Assembly (NCBI GenBank): GCA_017993865.1
Contig: JAGOLU010000010.1
Location: forward strand, 1 to 15,387
Source: Candidatus Woesebacteria bacterium
GTDB lineage: Bacteria; Patescibacteriota; Microgenomatia; UBA1406; GWC2-37-13
DNA length: 15,387 nucleotides
Reading direction: 5' to 3'
Below, one piece after another: positions 1-6,207 of the stretch (positions are counted from its first letter, which is position 1; each line of letters opens with the position of its first letter). The notes beneath the pieces were generated by a model that did not search any database, was not told the DNA's origin, and saw nothing but the letters and a program-made list of their open reading frames with translations. Position numbers and translations under genes: made by a program.

Positions 1-87
1 CCATATCCAAAATTTGAAGGTTATATACTGAAAGGAAATCGGAAAATAGAGATATATAACTATCTTGGCCCAGACGGCACACCCTAA
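1..87 (+). CDS. C-terminal tail of an unidentified protein (5' end outside the window)
   Basis: Frame 1 is open from the first base for 28 codons and stops with TAA at 85-87. The translated tail has an ordinary protein-like composition (it contains FEGYILKGNRK and ends NYLGPDGTP). It could be the end of a gene that starts upstream of the window. No family is recognisable from so short a piece. The next gene, glyA, begins 83 bases later behind its own promoter, so the two need not share a transcript. A chance open frame of this length is also quite possible. Confidence 0.4.
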   Translation, partial: PYPKFEGYILKGNRKIEIYNYLGPDGTP

Positions 88-133
88 CCTTTCTCATAAT
101 TACAAACTCCACGTATGTCCCTAAAAATCTCAG

Positions 134-161
134 TTTACAGATCTTCAATCGGTGCTATAAT
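134..161 (+). promoter_or_regulatory. glyA promoter, extended -10, almost leaderless
   Basis: TTTACA (134-139), a 16-bp spacer and TATAAT (156-161) with an upstream TG (TGcTATAAT) form a strong sigma-70-like promoter. The -10 box ends 9 bases before the glyA ATG at 171. The expected transcription start therefore lies within a few bases of the start codon, and no Shine-Dalgarno sequence is present. Confidence 0.7.
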
Positions 162-170
162 CACGCTCAT

Positions 171-1517
171 ATGACTAACAAATACTCTCATCTTCAACGA
201 TCAGACAAAGCCGTGTTGAAACTCATCGGGCTCGAAACAAAGCGCCAAGCAGAAACTCTCATGATGATTGCATCAGAGAACTATGCATCCAAAGCGGTTG
301 AGGAAGCCATGTCCTCACCATTCGGCAACAAATATGCAGAAGGATATGCAGGACGCAGATATTATCAGGGCAACGAATACGCAGACGAGATTGAGAGTCT
401 GTGTGTCGAGCGAGCAAAGAAGGCATTTGATGTTCCGTATGCCAATGTGCAACCACACTCGGGTTCTCCTGCAAATTTTGCCGTTGAGACGGCTCTTCTC
501 AACCCCGAGGATACGTTCATGGGCCTATCACTCGCATCGGGAGGCCATCTTACTCACGGGGCCCGACTTACTGCGGGATCAAAATTTTTTAATTCAGTGC
601 AGTATGGAGTGACAACGGACGGGTTTCTTGATTATGACGAAATTGAAAAGCTTGCAATAGATGCTAAACCAAAGCTTATTATCGCTGGCACTACTGCATA
701 TCCGCGTGTTCTTGATTGGCGGAAATTCGCCGCTATCGCAAAGAAAGTTGATGCGTACCTGATGGCAGATATTGCTCATCTCGCAGGGCTCATAGCTGGA
801 GGGGCGTACCCCTCGCCTGTTCCATATGTAGACATTATTACGACCACAACCCACAAAACTCTTCGTGGACCACGAGGGGCAATGATTTTGATCACTCAAA
901 AAGGACTCAAGAAAGATGCTGATCTCCCCAAAAAAATCAATTCAGCAATAATCCCAGGAATCCAAGGTGGACCTCACCTGAACTCGATTGCGGGGATCGC
1001 TGTTGCACTTAAAGAAGCGCAGACCGCAAAGTTCAGAAAGTATGCATCGCAAGTGATACTCAACGCAAAAGTTCTCGCCGAAGAGCTAACCAACGAAGGT
1101 TTTAAACTCGTGACCGGTGGCACAGACTCTCATCTCTTAGTTGCAAACGTGGCTCCTTATGGCATCCTAGGCAACACCATGGCCGAAGGGTGTGAAGCAG
1201 CAGGAATAATCCTGAACCGCAACGGCGTTCCACACGATCCCAACCCTCCCTTCTATCCGTCGGGCGTACGATTTGGCACACCAGGGCTCACTACCCGCAA
1301 TATGAAAGAAAAAGAGATGAAACTTATTGCAACGTATCTCAATAGGGTGGCTCACGATCTCCAGGACACAGCCAGGAAGCTCAAGATGAGCGTAGAAGAT
1401 CAGAGACGACCAGAAAACCGTGCCGCCATCGTTCGTCGAAGCAAACTTATTAAAGCGGTGAAGGTGAAGACAGAGGTTCTTTGTAAGAAATTCCCGATTC
1501 CGGAGATGTATACTTAA
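171..1517 (+). CDS. glyA: serine hydroxymethyltransferase
   Basis: This PLP enzyme interconverts serine and glycine while moving a one-carbon unit to or from tetrahydrofolate, in the cytoplasm. The 448-residue length is slightly longer than the usual 410-430. Visible family features are the N-terminal IASENYAS segment (33-40), KYAEGYAGRRYY (54-65), the D200-x2-H203 PLP-contact region (LMADIAHLAGLIAGG), and the PLP-binding lysine K229 in TTTTHKTLRGPRGA. The C-terminus has a short tail after the helix containing the RRSKLIK region. The ATG at 171 is chosen because a clear promoter ends just upstream and the N-terminus matches the family. The next gene starts 5 bases after the stop, so the two are probably co-transcribed. 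Confidence 0.96.
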   Translation: MTNKYSHLQRSDKAVLKLIGLETKRQAETLMMIASENYASKAVEEAMSSPFGNKYAEGYAGRRYYQGNEYADEIESLCVERAKKAFDVPYANVQPHSGSPANFAVETALLNPEDTFMGLSLASGGHLTHGARLTAGSKFFNSVQYGVTTDGFLDYDEIEKLAIDAKPKLIIAGTTAYPRVLDWRKFAAIAKKVDAYLMADIAHLAGLIAGGAYPSPVPYVDIITTTTHKTLRGPRGAMILITQKGLKKDADLPKKINSAIIPGIQGGPHLNSIAGIAVALKEAQTAKFRKYASQVILNAKVLAEELTNEGFKLVTGGTDSHLLVANVAPYGILGNTMAEGCEAAGIILNRNGVPHDPNPPFYPSGVRFGTPGLTTRNMKEKEMKLIATYLNRVAHDLQDTARKLKMSVEDQRRPENRAAIVRRSKLIKAVKVKTEVLCKKFPIPEMYT

Positions 1518-1521
1518 GTGT

Positions 1522-1830
1522 ATGCGACTCTTGGCCATCATAAGCAATATCATCGTTTGGGTTCTCGTGGCAGGGCTTCTACTTACTGCCCCTCCGGAAA
1601 TCCCTCTCTACTTCTCGCGCGTTTGGGGAGAGAGCCAAATTGCGTCAAAATGGGCAGTGTTGCTACTACCATTCCTGATGAATGTCACCTTCATTGTGTC
1701 GAATTGGTTTACCAAGCAGAAATTTTCTGAAGACGAAGAGTTTGGTAAAATTACCCGGACAATTCTCATTGTTCAGGTTGTGGTGATTATTGGGATCCTT
1801 ATCCGCACGCTCTGGACTGTCTCTTCGTAG
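1522..1830 (+). CDS. small membrane protein with three transmembrane segments
   Basis: This 102-residue protein has three hydrophobic stretches, at about residues 4-22, 43-62 and 78-97. They are joined by a short loop with PPEIPLYFSRVWGESQIASKW and a charged loop (KQKFSEDEEFGKITRT). The Pro-rich loop followed by a KWAVLLLP helix recalls DUF1648-like membrane proteins, but that is a resemblance from memory and not a firm assignment. The ATG lies 5 bases after the glyA stop (TAA gtgt ATG), with no separate promoter visible, so it is probably read through from glyA. Function unknown; the sequence predicts an inner-membrane protein with no visible catalytic motif. Confidence 0.75.
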   Translation: MRLLAIISNIIVWVLVAGLLLTAPPEIPLYFSRVWGESQIASKWAVLLLPFLMNVTFIVSNWFTKQKFSEDEEFGKITRTILIVQVVVIIGILIRTLWTVSS

Positions 1831-1865
1831 TTTGCTTCTCAACGTCATAAATCTTTCATATCACG

Positions 1866-1871
1866 TATAAT
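1866..1871 (+). promoter_or_regulatory. -10 box upstream of the GT4 transferase
   Basis: A perfect TATAAT ends 16 bases before the ATG at 1888. No convincing -35 box was found 16-18 bp upstream. The bases before the ATG (TTCTCAT) contain no Shine-Dalgarno sequence and resemble those before glyA (CGCTCAT) and rfbB (CCTCAT). Confidence 0.5.
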
Positions 1872-1887
1872 ATTTACACCTTCTCAT

Positions 1888-2958
1888 ATGTTGTATCTCA
1901 TCATCGCATTCATTTTAAGCGCAGCCTTTGTTCCCTGGACTATCACTCTCGCCAAGCGCTATGGTCTGGTGACTGACGCAAGCGCACGAACTCATCCAGC
2001 ACACACTCACAAAGGAGTCATTCCTCGTGCGGGAGGTGCTCCCATTTTCGTGGCCATCCTACTCACCACACTGATTGCTCTGCCTTTGAGTAAGATAGTG
2101 GTCTTTATCCTCATTGCCGGAAGCTTGCTTGTAGTGGTCGGGCTTATTGATGATAAATATGATATGAGCCCCTATGTTCGCTTTATTCTTAATTTCGTCG
2201 TAGCCGGGATTGCGATTGCTGGTGGCATCGGTATACCCTATATCAGCAACCCATTTGGACCGCCCATTCTACTGACGCACCCACAGTTTACTATCCAATT
2301 CTTTGGCCCCCATGTCATATGGATTATCGCAGATATGATCGCAATCTTCTGGCTGGTCGCTATGATGAATATCATAAACTGGAGCAAAGGAATCGATGGT
2401 CAACTCCCGGGGTTTGTAGGCATTGCATGCATTTTTCTTGCACTGATCGCCAAAAAATATGGACCATACGACATAGATGCCGGGCACACTAAAATATTCG
2501 CGCAGATCGTGGCGGGTGCATTCCTTGGGTTTTGGCCATGGAACTTCTTCCCGCAGAAAATTATGCCAGGCTATGGTGGAGGTGCGCTCGCAGGATTTTT
2601 ATTAGGAGTGCTCACTATTCTCGCATTTGGGAAAATGGGGACGTTGTTCCTCGTGCTCGCCATCCCTATTTTGGATGGATTCTATACCATGCTCCGACGG
2701 TTTGAATCTGGCAAAAATCCGTTTAGGGGGGACTCAAACCATCTTCATCATTTGCTCCTCCGGCGTGGATGGGGTAAACGAACAATTGTTGGATTCTACG
2801 TTCTGATAACAACTATCTGCGGCATTGTGAGCCTCATGTTACCTAACACTCTCGAGAAATTTATCGCAATATGTGTGGTGTATTTTTTGCTTTTTGCCTG
2901 GATTTACCGATTAGCATCCCAAGACAAAGCAACTCATAAGGTAAAAACTTCAGTATAA
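1888..2958 (+). CDS. polyprenyl-phosphate sugar-1-phosphate transferase, GT4 (MraY/WecA/TagO superfamily), divergent
   Basis: This integral membrane enzyme family moves a sugar-1-phosphate from a nucleotide sugar to a polyprenyl phosphate, the first membrane step of a cell-surface glycan. The 356-residue protein is mostly hydrophobic. Motifs in order are RAGGAPIF (47-54), the aspartate pair D88-D89 in GLIDDKYD, NIINWSKGIDG (161-171), PGYGGGALAG (227-236) and the HLHH loop (285-288) in a GDSNHLHHLLL context. Two family positions are altered. NxxNxxDGxDG reads NxxNxxKGxDG (K167), and the magnesium-site aspartate of GDxGSxxLG is tyrosine (Y229). Similar variants seem to recur in CPR relatives as far as I recall, so this is probably a subfamily and not a decayed gene. 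Neighbouring rfbB and rfbD suggest a rhamnose-containing glycan. Whether it is MraY-, WecA- or TagO-like cannot be told from sequence alone. Confidence 0.85.
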   Translation: MLYLIIAFILSAAFVPWTITLAKRYGLVTDASARTHPAHTHKGVIPRAGGAPIFVAILLTTLIALPLSKIVVFILIAGSLLVVVGLIDDKYDMSPYVRFILNFVVAGIAIAGGIGIPYISNPFGPPILLTHPQFTIQFFGPHVIWIIADMIAIFWLVAMMNIINWSKGIDGQLPGFVGIACIFLALIAKKYGPYDIDAGHTKIFAQIVAGAFLGFWPWNFFPQKIMPGYGGGALAGFLLGVLTILAFGKMGTLFLVLAIPILDGFYTMLRRFESGKNPFRGDSNHLHHLLLRRGWGKRTIVGFYVLITTICGIVSLMLPNTLEKFIAICVVYFLLFAWIYRLASQDKATHKVKTSV

Positions 2959-2989
2959 TGTTCTGTGATCAAGATATTTGTTAGTTTTC

Positions 2990-2995
2990 TATAAC
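2990..2995 (+). promoter_or_regulatory. -10 box of rfbB, leaderless spacing
   Basis: TATAAC ends 5 bases before the rfbB ATG at 3001. No Shine-Dalgarno sequence is present and the -35 region is weak. A second TATAAT at 2954-2959 overlaps the stop codon of the preceding gene and is an alternative. Confidence 0.45.
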
Positions 2996-3000
2996 CTCAT

Positions 3001-4017
3001 ATGAAACTTTTGGTAACGGGAGGCGCCGGGTTTATCGGCTCCAACTTCATTCATTATTGGTTGAGAGCTCATCCAGAAGATTCAATCATTTGTTTTGATA
3101 AACTCACCTATGCGGGTAACATTGCAAATCTTGCAAGCATTGCCGATGATCCCCGATATTCTTTTGTAAAAGGTGATATTTGCGATAGAAACGCAGTCGA
3201 CAAGGTGGTCAAGCAGGTTGATCTCATCGTACATTTTGCTGCAGAGAGCCATGTGGATCGCTCCATCCTCGACCCCTCTGCATTTGTAAAAACGAACGTC
3301 ATGGGGACATACACTCTGCTTGAGAGCGCCCGCGAGAATGGGAATGTCAGATTCCATCACATTTCAACTGATGAGGTATTTGGAGAACTGGAGCTGGGTT
3401 CCCTCGAAAAGTTCTCGGAAAAAACTCCCTACAATCCCCACTCTCCCTACTCTGCGTCCAAGGCAGGGAGTGATCATTTGGTTCGCGCATATCATGACAC
3501 ATTTAGTTTGCCGATTACGATCACAAACTGCACCAACAACTACGGCCCCTATCATTTCCCCGAGAAAATGTTCCCTCTTGCGATCACCAACATTATTGAA
3601 GGGATGAAAGTGCCGATTTATGGAGATGGTCTGTATGTGCGTGATTGGCTATATGTGGAAGATCATTGTTGTGCGATTGATGCTGTAATAAGTAAAGGCA
3701 AACTTGGGGAGACCTATTGTGTAGGTGGCATGACAAAAGATATCTCAAACCTCGATGTTGTGAAGCTTATTTGTGAGATTATGGGTGTAGATTTTGAGGC
3801 GCATGTGGAATATGTAAAAGACCGCCCAGGGCACGATAGACGCTATGCGATAGATTGGACAAAAATAAAATCAGAGCTTGGATGGCAGCCAGCACACGAT
3901 TTTCAAAGTGCGCTCAAGTTGACGGTAGAATGGTATAAAGCCAACACAGACTGGTGGAAACGGATAAAGTCAGGCGAATACAAGAATTATTACCAAAAGC
4001 AATATGGCAAAACCTAA
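3001..4017 (+). CDS. rfbB: dTDP-glucose 4,6-dehydratase
   Basis: This extended short-chain dehydrogenase converts dTDP-glucose to dTDP-4-dehydro-6-deoxyglucose, the second step of dTDP-L-rhamnose synthesis in the cytoplasm. Its 338 residues match the family. It has the NAD-binding GGAGFIGSN (7-15), a FDKLTYAGN segment after beta-2 typical of RfbB (32-40), the active-site T123-D124-E125 triad in STDEVFGE, and the Y150-x3-K154 pair in SPYSASKAG. Also typical are TNNYGPYHFPEK and RDWLYVEDHC. The start ATG carries the nucleotide-binding motif at the usual distance and lies just after a -10 box. It overlaps the downstream reductase gene by 14 bases, so translation is probably coupled. rfbA and rfbC, needed to complete the pathway, are absent here. 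Confidence 0.95.
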   Translation: MKLLVTGGAGFIGSNFIHYWLRAHPEDSIICFDKLTYAGNIANLASIADDPRYSFVKGDICDRNAVDKVVKQVDLIVHFAAESHVDRSILDPSAFVKTNVMGTYTLLESARENGNVRFHHISTDEVFGELELGSLEKFSEKTPYNPHSPYSASKAGSDHLVRAYHDTFSLPITITNCTNNYGPYHFPEKMFPLAITNIIEGMKVPIYGDGLYVRDWLYVEDHCCAIDAVISKGKLGETYCVGGMTKDISNLDVVKLICEIMGVDFEAHVEYVKDRPGHDRRYAIDWTKIKSELGWQPAHDFQSALKLTVEWYKANTDWWKRIKSGEYKNYYQKQYGKT

Positions 4018-4885
4018 GATTCTCATCACTGGCTCAACTGGCCTCATCGGCACCCGTATTACGGAGATGTTGAGTGAAAAGTATGATTTCATTCCTCTTC
4101 TGCAATCAGAGATAGATATTACCAATAAAATGGCAGTCAATGCTCGGCTTGCATCCACAGAGTTTGATTTTCTGCTTCATCTGGCAGCATATACCAACGT
4201 TGACGGTGCCGAAAGTAATAAGGAGCTTTGTACAAGCATCAATGTTGAGGGCACTCGCAACTTGTTTGAGGTATGTCAAGATAAAGGTAAAAAAATGATC
4301 CATATCTCAACAGATTTTGTGTTTGACGGGAGGGCGAAAATCGATTCTGGCGTGGGCGCAGAAGCCCCTCGCGAGACACCTTGCTATACAGAGAACTCTC
4401 TCCCCAACCCCATCTCCCACTACGGCCTCACCAAATACCAAGCCGAACAAGTGGTGCAAGATAACGCGATGATTGTCCGCCTCAGCTACCCCTATCGCAA
4501 AGAATTTGCAGGAAAACGCGACTTTGTACGGACGATCAGATATTTGCTTGAGCAAGGTAAAACAATCCAAATGGTCACAGACTCGCTCATCACCCCAACA
4601 TTTATTGACGATATTGTGATGGGGTTGGGTTATTTGATCGAGCACTATTCACCCAATATTTTTCATCTGGTAGGTGCCGATAGTATGTCACCTTTTGAAG
4701 CGGGGCAGCTGATTGCACGAATATTTGAATTAGATGAAAAGCTGATCCAGCCAACAACCTATGCAGAGTATTTCAAAGGAAAAGCACTAAGACCCCAATG
4801 GGCAAGGATTGTGAATACAAAGGAGGAGATTGTGATGTCTACGTTTTCTGATGGTTTGAAAGCGACTTCGAAAAAGCTTATCTGA
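4004..4885 (+). CDS. rfbD: dTDP-4-dehydrorhamnose reductase
   Basis: This short-chain dehydrogenase carries out the last step of dTDP-L-rhamnose formation, reducing dTDP-4-dehydrorhamnose with NAD(P)H. The 293-residue length is usual. It has the nucleotide-binding ITGSTGLIG (8-16), HLAAYTNVDGAE (59-70), HISTDFVFDG (100-109) and the catalytic Y140-x3-K144 in SHYGLTKYQAE, all in family order. The ATG at 4004 lies inside the end of rfbB (14-base overlap, different frame), indicating one operon. At its 3' end it runs 8 bases into the convergent small gene on the minus strand; no hairpin terminator is visible there. An SDR paralog acting on another nucleotide sugar is possible, but adjacency to rfbB favours this assignment. 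Confidence 0.9.
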   Translation: MAKPKILITGSTGLIGTRITEMLSEKYDFIPLLQSEIDITNKMAVNARLASTEFDFLLHLAAYTNVDGAESNKELCTSINVEGTRNLFEVCQDKGKKMIHISTDFVFDGRAKIDSGVGAEAPRETPCYTENSLPNPISHYGLTKYQAEQVVQDNAMIVRLSYPYRKEFAGKRDFVRTIRYLLEQGKTIQMVTDSLITPTFIDDIVMGLGYLIEHYSPNIFHLVGADSMSPFEAGQLIARIFELDEKLIQPTTYAEYFKGKALRPQWARIVNTKEEIVMSTFSDGLKATSKKLI

Positions 4886-5228
4886 ATCTGAAAGTCGTGT
4901 TCCCGTTTGAATGTTGAGTCACTTCAACAGCATGATCAAACGATTCATTTGGAAGCTTTAAATCAAGTTCTGAGTCGCACCATGCCGGAGCCACAGCGTC
5001 GGCTGTATTTTTGTCACGTGCCAAAGCACAATCAAACCCAGTTCGAGAAACGCGGATACCATTATTTTCTATTTCAGGAATACCATCAATAAAATTAAGC
5101 ACCCTTGCTCTTTTATGAAGGGCACATCCTCCTCGTACTCCAGAGGAACAGTGGAATGTTATTTTAGTTCGACCATCAACCGTGCTGACGGTAGTTAGGC
5201 TCACACTCAACGGTTCGCATTTTTCCAT
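4878..5228 (-). CDS. small cysteine-rich protein, family member 1
   Basis: A 116-residue protein with no recognised family. Cysteines are at 4, 27, 35, 67 and 84. The core FHCSSGVRGGCALHKR (25-40), then PEI (51-53), TGFDC (63-67) and a later W-C-x2-E-x-D lines up with the neighbouring gene at 5356-5742 (FVCQPGVGGCASVRR, PEI, TGFC, PGCEMD). Both end in a short predicted beta-rich tail. No signal peptide or membrane segment is seen, so the product should be cytoplasmic unless it is exported by a non-classical route. The start is set at 5228 because TATAAG ends 6 bases upstream. It is the third of three minus-strand genes in this gap and meets rfbD tail to tail. Paired cysteines could bind metal or form disulfides; the function is unknown. 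Confidence 0.72.
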   Translation of the reverse strand: MEKCEPLSVSLTTVSTVDGRTKITFHCSSGVRGGCALHKRARVLNFIDGIPEIENNGIRVSRTGFDCALARDKNTADAVAPAWCDSELDLKLPNESFDHAVEVTQHSNGNTTFRFR

Positions 5229-5234
5229 AATTAA

Positions 5235-5280
5235 CTTATAGTGTTCTCACTCTCTCTGCATTTTTCAAGCGCAAGTGTGC
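5235..5280 (-). promoter_or_regulatory. GA-tract promoter region of the 5228 gene
   Basis: Reading the minus strand, the region holds CACACTTGCGCTTGAAAAATGCAGAGAGAG (shown in two parts: CACACTTGCGCTTGAAA, then AATGCAGAGAGAG), followed by TATAAG (5240-5235), 6 bases before the ATG. It nearly repeats the sequence before the 5742 gene. TTGAAA (5268-5263) lies 22 bp from TATAAG, longer than the 17 bp seen in the sibling promoters, so the exact -10 is uncertain. Confidence 0.5.
5249..5280 (-). repeat. GA-box repeat, copy A
   Basis: GCTTGAAAAATGCAGAGAG is identical on the minus strand here and at copy B (5757-5790), and the flanking CACACTT is shared with one inserted base. The repeat sits directly upstream of a cysteine-rich gene in both cases, but the genes' coding sequences have diverged strongly. 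Confidence 0.75.
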
Positions 5281-5355
5281 CAATGGTTTTACTGATCAAT
5301 GGAATATAAAATACCAAACGCTCGAAGTCTACTGAGGAGAACCTCCGTCTGCATT

Positions 5356-5742
5356 TCATTTATCTGCCATTTTCACCACAACACCCGAGGGATTACCAGG
5401 TTCTATTGTGACACCAGCCTGTTGCAATTCAGTTATTGTGCTTGGTTCTATGTATAGTTTTGCTGTTCTCGTACCCATCGCTGTTTCGTACTGCCCGTCC
5501 ATCTCACATCCTGGAGGGGTAGCAAAATCAGAATCGTCTTTCATGGGGTGTTGTTGGCAAAACCCTGTAAAACCAAATCTATGTATTTCTGGGTCTAACT
5601 CGCTTGCAAATGAATTTCTAAAATTCTCTCGTCGGACTGACGCACATCCACCGACCCCTGGTTGACAAACAAAACCCACCGTCATGGCGCCTCTTGCATC
5701 TGAAATAACAATAGCCGTACTATCTATAAATAGTTCTGACAT
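5356..5742 (-). CDS. small cysteine-rich protein, family member 2
   Basis: A 128-residue protein when started at the ATG at 5742. The frame is open to an upstream ATG at 5772, but that codon lies inside the GA-box promoter repeat, and the -10 box ends 8 bases before 5742, so the inner start is preferred. Cysteines are at 26, 33, 62 and 79. FVCQPGVGGCASVRR (24-38), PEI (51-53), TGFC (59-62) and PGCEMDG (77-83) align with the 4878 gene, and the tails (AGVTIEPGNPSGVVVKM here) also resemble each other. No signal peptide, transmembrane segment or catalytic motif is seen. The 5802 gene lies upstream on the same strand. The product is not recognised; a metal-binding or disulfide-stabilised small domain is an inference from the cysteine spacing. 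Confidence 0.75.
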   Translation of the reverse strand: MSELFIDSTAIVISDARGAMTVGFVCQPGVGGCASVRRENFRNSFASELDPEIHRFGFTGFCQQHPMKDDSDFATPPGCEMDGQYETAMGTRTAKLYIEPSTITELQQAGVTIEPGNPSGVVVKMADK

Positions 5743-5750
5743 AGACCCAT

Positions 5751-5779
5751 AGTCTACTCTCTCTCTCTGCATTTTTCAA
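5751..5779 (-). promoter_or_regulatory. GA-tract promoter of the 5742 gene
   Basis: On the minus strand TTGAAA (5779-5774), a spacer of exactly 17 bp filled by ATGCAGAGAGAGAGAG, and TAGACT (5756-5751) form a sigma-70-like promoter. The -10 ends 8 bases before the ATG at 5742, so the transcript should be almost leaderless. Confidence 0.55.
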
Positions 5780-5790
5780 GCGAAGTGTGG
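5757..5790 (-). repeat. GA-box repeat, copy B
   Basis: This is the second near-identical copy of the GA-box: CACACTTCGCTTGAAAAATG followed by CAGAGAGAGAGAG on the minus strand. It differs from copy A by one missing base in the 5' part and by a longer GA run. Confidence 0.75.
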
Positions 5791-5801
5791 GTGCTATGGG
5801 T

Positions 5802-6074
5802 TTATGGAGTAGTGCTTCTGTATCGGAAAACAGCCCCACACATTCCTCCGCCATCACACGGACGTCCCTGTTGCAACGCGGTCTTGAGCGCAGTACGTTC
5901 AGCTTGTGTGAGCTGCCCAAGCTCAGCAACCATGCGACCGAACTGAGGATGGGCGGGTCCATCTGAAATAATTAACCGTTCTATCTGTCGTCGCTGAAAG
6001 AGTGCAAATTGTCCTGCCTTCAGAAAGGCTTGTCGCACACACTCCCCCCGATCACATGGAATTTCTACAATCAT
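5802..6074 (-). CDS. small cysteine-rich protein, family member 3
   Basis: A 90-residue protein of unrecognised family with two cysteine pairs: C7/C12 (IPCDRGECVRQ) near the start and C73/C79 (RPCDGGGMCGAVFRY) near the end. They flank a long charged, probably helical stretch (about 14-70, rich in Q, R, L and A). The layout resembles the 13281 gene, which also has GxCxR, a helix, then C-x4-C-x2-V-V-x-I-Y. ATG at 6074 is the only standard start near the frame's beginning. TAGGAG abuts it directly, too close for a normal Shine-Dalgarno sequence. It is first of the three minus-strand genes and divergent from ugd. It has no signal peptide or membrane segment, and its role is unknown. Confidence 0.65.
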   Translation of the reverse strand: MIVEIPCDRGECVRQAFLKAGQFALFQRRQIERLIISDGPAHPQFGRMVAELGQLTQAERTALKTALQQGRPCDGGGMCGAVFRYRSTTP

Positions 6075-6157
6075 CTCCTATAAAATAATTACAATTAGTT
6101 ATATTAGTCTATAACTTTATACACGTTTGTTCTACCCTTTTTCCGCGCCAAGCCAAC

Positions 6158-6166
6158 TGTTATAAT
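6158..6166 (+). promoter_or_regulatory. extended -10 promoter of ugd
   Basis: TGTTATAAT gives a perfect extended -10 box 41 bases before the preferred ugd ATG at 6208. It lies in the AT-rich divergent gap between ugd and the 6074 gene. No good -35 box was found, which is common for extended -10 promoters. The leader would be about 35 bases without a Shine-Dalgarno sequence. Confidence 0.6.
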
Positions 6167-6207
6167 GATTCTCGCAACTGACGTTACTTGTTTTGTGTAT
6201 TCACTCT

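Noticed and set aside
4907..5092. Plus-strand 61-residue ORF in the first cysteine-rich gap
   Set aside because: It is antisense to the 4878-5228 gene. It has no promoter at a suitable distance and no similarity to the other small proteins.
5330..5350. Short inverted repeat GGAG-n3-CTCC after the 5356 gene as a terminator
   Set aside because: The stem is only 4 bp and no U-run follows it on the minus strand.
5408..5665. Plus-strand 85-residue ORF containing cysteines
   Set aside because: It is the antisense of the 5356-5742 gene. The minus-strand frame has the GA-box promoter and aligns with the 4878 gene, so the plus frame is a shadow.
5720..5962. Minus-strand 80-residue ORF overlapping two cysteine-rich genes
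   Set aside because: It overlaps the 5802 gene, the GA-box and the start of the 5742 gene in another frame, and lacks the family cysteine pattern.
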